11,650 nucleotides of DNA from Bacteroidota bacterium (GTDB lineage: Bacteria; Bacteroidota; Bacteroidia; Chitinophagales; UBA8649): positions 1 to 11,650 of the forward strand of contig DLYY01000202.1 in the NCBI GenBank assembly GCA_003447535.1. Reading direction: 5' to 3'. The stretch's first letter is position 1; each line of letters starts with the position of its first letter. Positions 5,495 to 11,650 of the stretch are shown piece by piece. The translations under genes were made by a program, and so were the position numbers. The notes beneath the pieces are model-generated. The model searched no databases. It had not been told where the DNA came from and saw only the letters and a list, made by a program, of their open reading frames with translations.

Positions 5495-6763
5495 ATGACG
5501 CGTTTACTGGTCTCTCTTTTTCTTATTGGTATAAGTTTCCATACTTATGCCCAGCGGACATCGCATACGTTGTCCTTTGATGGTCAGCAGAGAACCTACG
5601 CAACCTATGTTCCAAACATCTATCATCAAGATTCTACATCTGCACCTCTTTTAGTCAACCTCCATGGGATAAGCGATAATGCACTAAACTTTACTGGTCT
5701 TGGCTATGATGACATTGCCGATACAGCAAACTTTATCATTTTGGCACCCCAGGCATTGGATTTTGATATTCTTGGAGTGTATACCATTGAGCGCATTTGG
5801 AATTCGGGAGTTGGGGCTGAGATTGTTCCTATCGGACAGGTTGCCTATCCCAATTCAACCATCGATGATGTGGGCTTTATCAATGCGCTTATCGATAGCA
5901 TGATCAGTCAATATCGGATCAATACCGATGAAATTTATGTGACCGGTTTTTCAATGGGGGCATTTATGACCACTCGCTTAGTATGCGAATTGGGTGAACG
6001 CTTTGCCGCAGCTGCTCCCATTGCAGGTACCATTGGAGAGTCCGTTTCCTGTGAAAACACCTCGGCTAGCAAAGTACCTATGATGTATATCCATGGAACA
6101 GCCGATGTTACTGTACCCTATGACGAGACCTTTAGCCAAGGAGGTGATTTGTGGCGCATTGCTGGAGCCTATGCTGAGGAGTTTAGTGATTACTGGGCGG
6201 ATAAAGCGGCTTGTGGCTATGTAGACCATGTCGAGGATATCCTAACAAACGCAAACCCTTCAAACAATGTTAATGTCACTACGAAACGATATTTCTCAGA
6301 AGATGACTTGGTCTTTGAGCACTTCCGGGTCGATAGCGTTGATCACGTTTGGTCGAATAGCTTTCAAGATGAAATCAACTACGAGAAAACCATCTGGAGA
6401 TTTTTCCGCTCAGGTAGTAAGAGCTACAACGTAGGCTGTGAAGAAACAACGAGTATTAATGAGCAAGCTAGCGAAGGAAACAATAACGTGGAAGATTATG
6501 ATCGCTCTGCCCCGCTTTCCAAGCGAATCAAGCTCAGGGCCAATCCAAGAAAAGACGAGGTAACTGTTTCTGTACAGGGTAGTGATATTCAAACCATACG
6601 CGTTATAGATATTCTCGGAAGTACCAAAGAAGTCATTGATCTGCGCAGTAATCCGCAAGGAAGTGTAACCATTAATGTGTCAGACTATCCGTCTACTCAG
6701 TACTTAATCAATGTGATAGCCACCGACGGAGAAGAGACCATATTCTATAACAAACTTCATTAG
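5495..6763 (+). CDS. Secreted PHB-depolymerase / feruloyl-esterase-like hydrolase with T9SS tail
   Basis: The ATG at 5495 gives a clean signal peptide (residues 1-20, ending HTYAQ) and a 422-residue protein; the frame is open upstream to 5435 but that part is not signal-like. The catalytic region (about 25-310) is an alpha/beta hydrolase of the PHB depolymerase / LpqC / CE1 type. It has an oxyanion HG at 57-58 (NLHGISDN), the nucleophile elbow GFSMG with Ser153, an acid candidate Asp204 in HGTADVTVPYDE, and a candidate His284 in DSVDHVWSN. Likely substrates are polyester or acylated polysaccharide esters; the sequence does not tell which. A linker about 315-345 precedes a T9SS type A sorting domain (about 347-422: NPRKDEVTVSV, VIDILG, FYNKLH), so the enzyme should be exported to the surface or medium. 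It converges on acs, with stops 1 base apart. Confidence 0.85.
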   Translation: MTRLLVSLFLIGISFHTYAQRTSHTLSFDGQQRTYATYVPNIYHQDSTSAPLLVNLHGISDNALNFTGLGYDDIADTANFIILAPQALDFDILGVYTIERIWNSGVGAEIVPIGQVAYPNSTIDDVGFINALIDSMISQYRINTDEIYVTGFSMGAFMTTRLVCELGERFAAAAPIAGTIGESVSCENTSASKVPMMYIHGTADVTVPYDETFSQGGDLWRIAGAYAEEFSDYWADKAACGYVDHVEDILTNANPSNNVNVTTKRYFSEDDLVFEHFRVDSVDHVWSNSFQDEINYEKTIWRFFRSGSKSYNVGCEETTSINEQASEGNNNVEDYDRSAPLSKRIKLRANPRKDEVTVSVQGSDIQTIRVIDILGSTKEVIDLRSNPQGSVTINVSDYPSTQYLINVIATDGEETIFYNKLH

Positions 6764-6764
6764 G

Positions 6765-8663
6765 CTAACCACGAACCGTTTGAATAATTGAGTCCACGAC
6801 GTCTGGATTCAATAATGTTGAGATATCACCCAAGTTAGTAAACTGACCTTGGCCAACTTTTCTCAAAATGCGACGCATTATCTTACCGCTACGAGTCTTT
6901 GGCAAACCCTTTACCATGTATAGTACGTCAAGCTTGGCAATCGGCCCTACTTTGGATGAAATAAGCGCGTTAACCTCAGATAAGGTGACCTGCTCACCGT
7001 CCCCTGAACACACCACAAAGGCACATAATGCATTACCTTTTACATCATGAGGAATACCAACAATCGCTGACTCGGCAATCAAATCATGCTCATTTATAGC
7101 ATCTTCTATCGGCGCTGTCCCCAAATTATGACCTGATACAATGATCACATCATCCACCCTTCCTGTAATACGATAGTTGCCCTCGTCATCACGATCAGCC
7201 CCATCGCCTGTAAAGTAATATCCCGGGTAGGCTGAAAAGTAGGTGTCAATGTAGCGCTGGTGATCGCCATAGATCGTACGCGCCATTGATGGCCAAGGAA
7301 AACCAATACACAGTTTCCCTGAGGCTTCTTTGTTCTGGACAGGTTGGCCCTTGTCATCCATTAACTGAGCTTGTATCCCAGGCATAGGCTGAGTCGCAAA
7401 AGTGGGAATGCTTGGCGTCGATCCTGGAATAGATGATATCATAATACCCCCCGTTTCAGTTTGCCACCAAGTATCGACAATTGGGCACTTCTCTTTTCCT
7501 ATTCGCTTATTATACCATTGCCAGGCTTCTTCATTAATGGGCTCGCCCACTGTTCCCAATACTTTGAGTGAGGACAAATCATAGTCATCCACCAAAGAAT
7601 CACTTGCCTTGGCAAGCGCTCGAATCGCGGTTGGCGCTGTATAAAACTGATTGACTTGATACTTTTCTATCATTGCCCAAAATCGCCCGTAATCAGGATA
7701 GGAAGGGACGCCCTCGAACATCAATGTCGTAGCGCCATTTAACAGAGGACCATACACAATGTAGCTGTGACCGGTAATCCAACCAATATCGGCGGTGCAC
7801 CAATACACATCCCCCTCTTCATATTGAAAAACATTTTGAAAGGTGTAGGCCGTGTACGTCATATACCCCCCTGTGGTATGCAACATCCCTTTAGGCTTCC
7901 CGGTAGACCCCGAGGTATATAATATAAAGAGCGGATCCTCTGCATCCATTACCTCAGCCTCACAGACATCAGATGCGTTAGTTAACAAAGGCTTTAAATC
8001 TATATCACGGCCTTCGACCCAATGTGAGTCCAGGCCAACATACTTTACTACAAGGACGTGGCTCACGCAATCACAGGATTGTAATGCTTCATCTACGATG
8101 GACTTCAAGTCAAGCACCTTACTTCCACGATTCGCACCATCGGAGCAAATAACTAGAGAGCACGATGCATCATTGATTCGTGCAGCAAGGGCTTGGGCCG
8201 AAAAGCCTGCAAATACTACAGAGTGAATGGCGCCAATCCTTGCACAAGCTAAAACAGCTATGGCTAGCTCAGGAATCATCGGTAGATAAAGACAAACTCG
8301 ATCACCCTTTGACACACCCTGTTGCTTGAGGGTATTGGCCATTTTATTGACAGCGCATAGTAATTCAGCATAGGTGTAAACGATTCCCTCATCTTCTGGA
8401 TTATTGGGTTCCCAAACAATGGCGCGCGCATTGGGCTTTGTTTGCGCATATCGATCAAGGCAATTAACGGTTATGTTAACTTTTCCCCCTTCAAACCAAG
8501 AAACCTTTGCTTTATGAAAGTCATAGTCGAGTACCCTGTCCCAGGGCGTAAACCAATGAAATGATTCTTTTGCATAGGAGGACCAAAACATTTCAGGATT
8601 CTGCATTGCTGCCTCCTGAGCCTGAACAACTTCCTTTTTACTGGATAAACGAAAATTAGCCAT
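6765..8663 (-). CDS. acs: Acetyl-CoA synthetase
   Basis: AMP-forming acetate:CoA ligase: acetate + ATP + CoA gives acetyl-CoA + AMP + PPi, in the cytoplasm. From the ATG at 8663 it has 632 residues, close to the usual ~650. Landmarks are the N-terminal ACAS segment (NPEMFWSSYAKESFHWFTPW), the nucleotide loop YTSGSTGKPKG (249-259), WWQTETGG (399-406), the hinge region FTGDGADRDDEGNYRITGRVDD, and the catalytic lysine Lys594 in KTRSGKIMRR, the site that protein acetylation silences in other bacteria. Where enterobacterial Acs has SGHR, this protein has SGHN (Asn513). The frame is open to 8711, but 8663 is chosen because that ATG follows the metG stop after a single base, indicating a metG-acs operon with translational coupling. 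No terminator is visible at its 3' end. Confidence 0.95.
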   Translation of the reverse strand: MANFRLSSKKEVVQAQEAAMQNPEMFWSSYAKESFHWFTPWDRVLDYDFHKAKVSWFEGGKVNITVNCLDRYAQTKPNARAIVWEPNNPEDEGIVYTYAELLCAVNKMANTLKQQGVSKGDRVCLYLPMIPELAIAVLACARIGAIHSVVFAGFSAQALAARINDASCSLVICSDGANRGSKVLDLKSIVDEALQSCDCVSHVLVVKYVGLDSHWVEGRDIDLKPLLTNASDVCEAEVMDAEDPLFILYTSGSTGKPKGMLHTTGGYMTYTAYTFQNVFQYEEGDVYWCTADIGWITGHSYIVYGPLLNGATTLMFEGVPSYPDYGRFWAMIEKYQVNQFYTAPTAIRALAKASDSLVDDYDLSSLKVLGTVGEPINEEAWQWYNKRIGKEKCPIVDTWWQTETGGIMISSIPGSTPSIPTFATQPMPGIQAQLMDDKGQPVQNKEASGKLCIGFPWPSMARTIYGDHQRYIDTYFSAYPGYYFTGDGADRDDEGNYRITGRVDDVIIVSGHNLGTAPIEDAINEHDLIAESAIVGIPHDVKGNALCAFVVCSGDGEQVTLSEVNALISSKVGPIAKLDVLYMVKGLPKTRSGKIMRRILRKVGQGQFTNLGDISTLLNPDVVDSIIQTVRG

Positions 8664-8664
8664 C

Positions 8665-10716
8665 TTATGCAACAATATCTCCTGGAGTGGCATCAGCACT
8701 CGGTTTAACAAAATAGAGCTTACCCTCTGATGTCTCGGACAGTAAGATCATTCCCTTTGATTCCACCCCTCGAATTTTTCGAGGAGCTAGGTTGGCTAAG
8801 ACTTGTACCATTTGCCCGAGTAATTCTTCTTCAGAGAAATGCTCGGCTATACCTGATACGATTGTCCGTGTTTCAAATCCAACATCAACTTGCATCTGCA
8901 TCAGCTTATCGGTCTTGGGAACGCGTGAAGCCTCTAAAATTTTGCCGACCCGAAGGTCCATTGTTTGAAAGGCATCATAGGTTATCTCATCTTTTTGAGG
9001 CATAGCATTAGGGTTTGAAGTAAGTGTATTTTGAAGTTGCTGTTTTTGATCGGAAATCCATGAATCGTCGATTTTTTCAAACAACAATCCAAAGGTAGAA
9101 ATCGTATGATCAAGTCCGAGCAACTTGTCTTTCGAAGCAAGCGTCGTCCAATCCGGAGAAGACCAGTTGATCATCTCAAGTAAGCGATTAGCTGCATGGG
9201 GCAAAAAAACCTGCATAACGCCTGCAAGCCGAGCAACTTGATGCATAGATGCATTAAGCATGGCTTGCGCCTCAGCCGGATCGGTTTTAAAACACTTCCA
9301 GGGCTCATTATCAGCAAGGAATTTATCTCCTGTGCGGGCCAGCTGAAGCATACCTTGAAGAGCATCTCTAAATCGAAAAGCTTCAATAGCCGTATCAATA
9401 GTTTGCATAGCCGTCTTATACTCCACGGCATAACTTTTACTTTCTCCCAACCTTCCTTCATTAAATCGATGGAAAAGTTGTAAAACTCGATTCACATAGT
9501 TGCCAATTGTTGCGACCAATTCATTATTGACCCTTGCTTGGTAATCATCCCAGGTGAACTCCGCATCCTTTGTCTCAGGCATATTGGCGGCAAGCACGTA
9601 GCGCAGTGCATCAACATGGCTTGGGTTGTTTTCTAAGAAAGTATCTACCCACACTGCCCAGTCTCTTGACGTAGAAATTTTTCGTCCTTCAAGATTGAGA
9701 AACTCATTTGCCGGAACGTTTTTAGGTAGAATGTAACCCTCTCGATGACGAAGCATCGCCGGAAAAATAATACAGTGAAAGACAATGTTATCCTTTCCAA
9801 TAAAATGAAGGAGCTCGGTGTCTTTATCTTGCCAATAAGGCTTCCAATCCTCAATAACACCTTGCGCTTCGGCTGCCTTGCTGGCTGACACGTAGCCAAT
9901 AGGCGCATCTAGCCACACGTAAAGCTTTTTGCCTTCACTGCCCTCAATCTCACTTGGCACGTCCACTCCCCAGTCCAAATCGCGCGTTATCGCTCTTGGC
10001 TGAAGCCCTTCCTCTAACCAAGAATTACAAGCGCCAAGCACGTGCTTTTTCCATGTCTTTACATCATGTGAAGAACTTCCCTCAAACATCCCCGAGTTAA
10101 GCCAGTCATTAAGCCAGTCTGACTCTTTATCCAAGGGGAAATACCAATGACTTGTTTCGCGGAGTTCTGGCTTGCTGCCACTTAGGGTTGACTTAGGATT
10201 AATTAATTCATTGGGACTCAAACTCGAACCACAGCTCTCACATTGATCCCCATAGGCCTCCTCATAACCGCATTTAGGACATGTTCCTTTGACGTAACGA
10301 TCAGCTAGAAACTGATCGTACGAAGTGTCATAGAGTTGCTCCGTAGTCTTTACCGAAAAGACATCGTTCTCATAAAATGCCTTAAACCAAGCTTGCGCTT
10401 CTTTGTGGTGGAGCTCAGAAGATGTCCTGTGAAAGATATCAAAGCTGATGCCAATGGCCTCAAATGCTTTGGTATTTCTCAAATGGTAGGTATCGATAAT
10501 ATCCTGAGGGCTTCGACCTTCTTTTTTCGCACGCATAGTAATAGCAGCACCATGTTCATCTGAGCCACAGACAAAGAAGACATCATGACTCTGAAGTCTT
10601 CGAAAGCGTGCATAGATATCAGACGACAAGTAAGCTCCTGCAATGTGTCCTATGTGCAATGGACCATTAGCATAGGGTAAGGCGGCTGTTATTGTAAATC
10701 GACGGAGGTTTCCCAT
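8665..10716 (-). CDS. metG: Methionyl-tRNA synthetase
   Basis: Class I aminoacyl-tRNA synthetase that charges tRNA-Met (initiator and elongator) using ATP. It has 683 residues, typical for the long form. The HIGH signature is at 21-24 (LHIGH), the KMSKS loop appears as KISTS at 346-350, and a zinc knuckle is formed by Cys146, Cys149, Cys159 and Cys162 (CPKCG...CESCG). The anticodon-binding helical domain covers about 390-550. A C-terminal EMAP-II/Trbp-type tRNA-binding domain follows (about 578-683: FQTMDLRVGKI, ANLAPRKIRGVESKGM). The ATG at 10716 places the Rossmann fold at the usual position (RFTITAALPYANGP). It is the first gene of a two-gene unit with acs and is divergent from the NadR-like gene. 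Confidence 0.97.
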   Translation of the reverse strand: MGNLRRFTITAALPYANGPLHIGHIAGAYLSSDIYARFRRLQSHDVFFVCGSDEHGAAITMRAKKEGRSPQDIIDTYHLRNTKAFEAIGISFDIFHRTSSELHHKEAQAWFKAFYENDVFSVKTTEQLYDTSYDQFLADRYVKGTCPKCGYEEAYGDQCESCGSSLSPNELINPKSTLSGSKPELRETSHWYFPLDKESDWLNDWLNSGMFEGSSSHDVKTWKKHVLGACNSWLEEGLQPRAITRDLDWGVDVPSEIEGSEGKKLYVWLDAPIGYVSASKAAEAQGVIEDWKPYWQDKDTELLHFIGKDNIVFHCIIFPAMLRHREGYILPKNVPANEFLNLEGRKISTSRDWAVWVDTFLENNPSHVDALRYVLAANMPETKDAEFTWDDYQARVNNELVATIGNYVNRVLQLFHRFNEGRLGESKSYAVEYKTAMQTIDTAIEAFRFRDALQGMLQLARTGDKFLADNEPWKCFKTDPAEAQAMLNASMHQVARLAGVMQVFLPHAANRLLEMINWSSPDWTTLASKDKLLGLDHTISTFGLLFEKIDDSWISDQKQQLQNTLTSNPNAMPQKDEITYDAFQTMDLRVGKILEASRVPKTDKLMQMQVDVGFETRTIVSGIAEHFSEEELLGQMVQVLANLAPRKIRGVESKGMILLSETSEGKLYFVKPSADATPGDIVA

Positions 10717-10731
10717 ATGGTTGAAAAATAT

Positions 10732-10750
10732 TACCTTTTACGTAAAGGTA
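10732..10750. promoter_or_regulatory. Palindromic TACCTTT-TACGT-AAAGGTA between metG and the NadR-like gene
   Basis: A 19-base inverted repeat with 7-base arms and a 5-base spacer lies in the 44-bp divergent gap. Minus-strand TACCTTTA (10750-10743) is a candidate -7 element for metG, leaving a 26-base distance to its ATG. Plus-strand TACCTTTT (10732-10739) is a candidate for the NadR-like gene, 21 bases before its TTG. It matches the arrangement between pnuC and the ankyrin gene. A regulator-binding palindrome is the alternative reading. Confidence 0.45.
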
Positions 10751-10760
10751 GATACTGCAT

Positions 10761-11297
10761 TTGAAAAAGTCTATACAGTTTGTCACCGTTCATGGTCCTG
10801 AGAGTACAGGCAAGACAACACTTGCTCTGGCCTTGGCTAATACATTTACCTTGCCGTGGATCGCTGAAGAGGCACGCAAACATATTGTTAAAGGACAGAC
10901 CTTTACTGAAAAGGACATTCTGCGGCTCGCACAGTTACAATATGAAGCAGAGAAGAAAGCCATTCTGTCTAAAGAAGGCGCCTTAATCCTTGCCGATACG
11001 AATCTTATCAACTATGCGGTTTGGCTTACTTGGGAGAATTTCACTGTCCCATCATGGTTAAAAAAAGCAATTAGTAATCAGCCTTATCGATATAATCTGC
11101 TCTTACAAGTCGATGTGCCATGGGTGAATGACGGCTTTCGTAAAATCTCAGATCAATCCTTACGAAGGAAGTGGTTTATGCTCTATGCCCAAATCCTTGA
11201 TAATTATGGCTTGTACTACGAAGTGATTGATGGAGACTACACTTCACGAGAAAACATGGCAATAAGTCTCTTGGAAAAATGGTGGACCTTACATTAA
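10761..11297 (+). CDS. NadR-like P-loop kinase (ribosylnicotinamide-kinase-type AAA_28 ATPase)
   Basis: This 178-residue protein corresponds only to the C-terminal kinase domain of NadR; the helix-turn-helix and NMN adenylyltransferase domains are absent. Walker A is GPESTGKT (12-19). Further family features are AEEAR (about 36-40), ILADTN (Asp79) as the Walker B-like strand, and the NadR-like VPWVNDGFR (119-127). In NadR this domain phosphorylates nicotinamide riboside. Here, next to a TPP-riboswitch-controlled receptor, phosphorylation of thiamine or a precursor is an alternative; that is inference. The start is a TTG at 10761: an in-frame stop (TAG, 10749-10751) lies just upstream and no ATG precedes the P-loop in this frame. 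The stop codon at 11295-11297 touches the TPP riboswitch. It is probably made from its own promoter in the metG gap, so the riboswitch should not control it. Confidence 0.85.
   Translation: MKKSIQFVTVHGPESTGKTTLALALANTFTLPWIAEEARKHIVKGQTFTEKDILRLAQLQYEAEKKAILSKEGALILADTNLINYAVWLTWENFTVPSWLKKAISNQPYRYNLLLQVDVPWVNDGFRKISDQSLRRKWFMLYAQILDNYGLYYEVIDGDYTSRENMAISLLEKWWTLH
11290..11297 (+). promoter_or_regulatory. Possible -7 element TACATTAA for the riboswitch transcript
   Basis: TACATTAA overlaps the NadR-like stop codon. A TTG (11271-11273) lies 16 bases upstream, slightly under the normal 17-23 spacing. A start site a few bases downstream would begin the transcript at the 5' side of the aptamer. 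If this element is not used, the receptor would depend on read-through from the kinase gene. Confidence 0.25.
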
Positions 11298-11394
11298 GTT
11301 TGCAGTTCTCCAGGGGTTTCTATTATGGAATGAGACTTACCCTTTGCACCTGATCAGGCTGATACCTGCGTAGGAAGCGAGTGTGAAAGCAAAC
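11298..11394 (+). ncRNA. TPP riboswitch (THI element)
   Basis: The sequence shows the conserved thiamine pyrophosphate aptamer in order: AGGGGT (P2 5' side, 11312-11317), a short P3 (TTTC/GGAA), TGAGA (11331-11335), TTACCCTTT (P2 3' side), then CACCTGATC, AGG, CTGATACCT and GCGTAGGAA (to 11376). This matches the P4/P5 consensus ACCTGATC-N-GG...TAATACC-N-GCGTAGG, with minor changes. P1 is short and imperfect next to the core (CTCC/GGAA), but an outer pairing GTTTGC (11298-11303) with GCAAAC (11389-11394) extends it. In bacteria such aptamers repress thiamine synthesis or transport genes when TPP is abundant. The next gene, 40-50 bases on, encodes a TonB-dependent receptor, the common target in Bacteroidota. 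Confidence 0.92.
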
Positions 11395-11442
11395 CTTTTT
11401 TGGTTGCCGACTGGAGTATTTTTTAATTTAAAAATGCTCATC

Positions 11443-11650
11443 ATGTACAAATCATCTTTTTTAATTTTTGTCTCTCTCTTAGGCGCATTCGTTCATACGA
11501 CGGCTCAAAGGACAGACACCGCTCAAGCTATTGAGGTAGGCGTGGCTAACCAACTGCCTGATGTAGTGATCAAGGAAGTGGCGGTCTACCGTCAAACACC
11601 TATGGCGTTTGAGAAACTCAACCTTGCTGATATTCAGCGTAACAATCATG
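11443..11650 (+). CDS. TonB-dependent receptor, predicted thiamine uptake (5' part only)
   Basis: The frame runs off the right edge after 69 codons. Starting at 11443, residues 1-22 are a signal peptide (MYKSSFLIFVSLLGAFVHTTAQ). An in-frame ATG at 11434 would add three residues; I prefer 11443 because it places the lysine near the N-terminus. After the cleavage site come about 15 residues and then LPDVVIKEVAVYRQTPMAFE followed by KLNLADIQRNN, which fits the beginning of a TonB plug domain, without an N-terminal carboxypeptidase-like domain. The beta-barrel is not visible. The upstream TPP riboswitch indicates outer-membrane uptake of thiamine or a precursor; the substrate call rests on that context. 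Confidence 0.75.
   Translation, partial: MYKSSFLIFVSLLGAFVHTTAQRTDTAQAIEVGVANQLPDVVIKEVAVYRQTPMAFEKLNLADIQRNNH

Noticed and set aside
7852..8226. 124-codon open frame on the plus strand opposite acs
   Set aside because: It is a shadow of the highly conserved acs coding sequence on the other strand and has no recognisable protein features.
8664..8711. Acs start at 8711 inside metG
   Set aside because: The extra 16 residues are not expected for Acs, whereas the ATG at 8663 follows the metG stop by one base and gives the family N-terminus.
9196..9483. Open frames opposite or within metG in other frames
   Set aside because: They overlap the continuous, well-conserved metG frame; their translations show no domain or signal peptide.
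10761..11297. Kinase gene as a target of the TPP riboswitch
   Set aside because: The aptamer lies downstream of the gene on the same strand; it can only control the receptor that follows.
10761..11297. Full-length trifunctional NadR
   Set aside because: Only 178 residues are encoded; the HTH and NMN adenylyltransferase domains are absent, and the frame has a stop immediately upstream.
1..11650. Phage, integrative element or defence island
   Set aside because: I see no integrase, transposase, toxin-antitoxin, restriction or tRNA attachment signal; genes are housekeeping or secretion-related and evenly spaced.

Overview
The window looks like chromosomal DNA from a member of the Bacteroidota, probably a marine or freshwater Saprospiria- or Flavobacteriia-type bacterium. 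The evidence is two secreted proteins with type IX secretion (T9SS) C-terminal sorting domains, 'GCDS' repeat modules, a TIGR03643/DUF2805 protein, a methionyl-tRNA synthetase with the KISTS form of the KMSKS loop, and a TPP riboswitch placed before a TonB-dependent receptor. Base composition and codon use look even throughout. I see no insertion sequence, tRNA, rRNA, CRISPR array or prophage.

Layout. (a) 1-962, minus strand: the 5' part of a collagen-like (Gly-Pro-Gln) secreted protein, preceded by a PnuC-family vitamin transporter with its own terminator. (b) 1002-5125, plus strand: four predicted exported proteins, namely an ankyrin-repeat protein, a 552-residue DOMON-like/GCDS-repeat/T9SS protein, a small secreted protein with a CTD-like fold, and a 389-residue exported protein of unknown function with a D-x2-H-x4-EIHP motif. 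(c) 5128-5394, minus: TIGR03643 protein. (d) 5495-6763, plus: a secreted PHB-depolymerase/feruloyl-esterase-like hydrolase with a T9SS tail. (e) 6765-10716, minus: a metG-acs operon (methionyl-tRNA synthetase, then acetyl-CoA synthetase after a single base). (f) 10761-11650, plus: a NadR-like (ribosylnicotinamide-kinase-domain) P-loop protein, a TPP riboswitch starting directly after its stop codon, and the 5' end of a TonB-dependent receptor.

How the parts fit. The left half is mostly an export and surface block. The right half is housekeeping (translation and acetate activation) followed by a vitamin-uptake locus. The riboswitch implies that the receptor imports thiamine or a thiamine precursor. 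The NadR-like kinase next to it and the PnuC transporter about 10 kb away are the two protein types expected for inner-membrane passage and phosphorylation of nicotinamide riboside or, in Bacteroidota, thiamine. Their joint role here is inference.

The most interesting signals outside genes are three. First, the riboswitch abuts the kinase stop codon. Second, a TAYCTTWA octamer sits exactly 4 bases before three start codons, which suggests leaderless transcripts. Third, two palindromic TACCTT...AAGGTA elements lie between divergent gene pairs and look like face-to-face -7 promoter elements.
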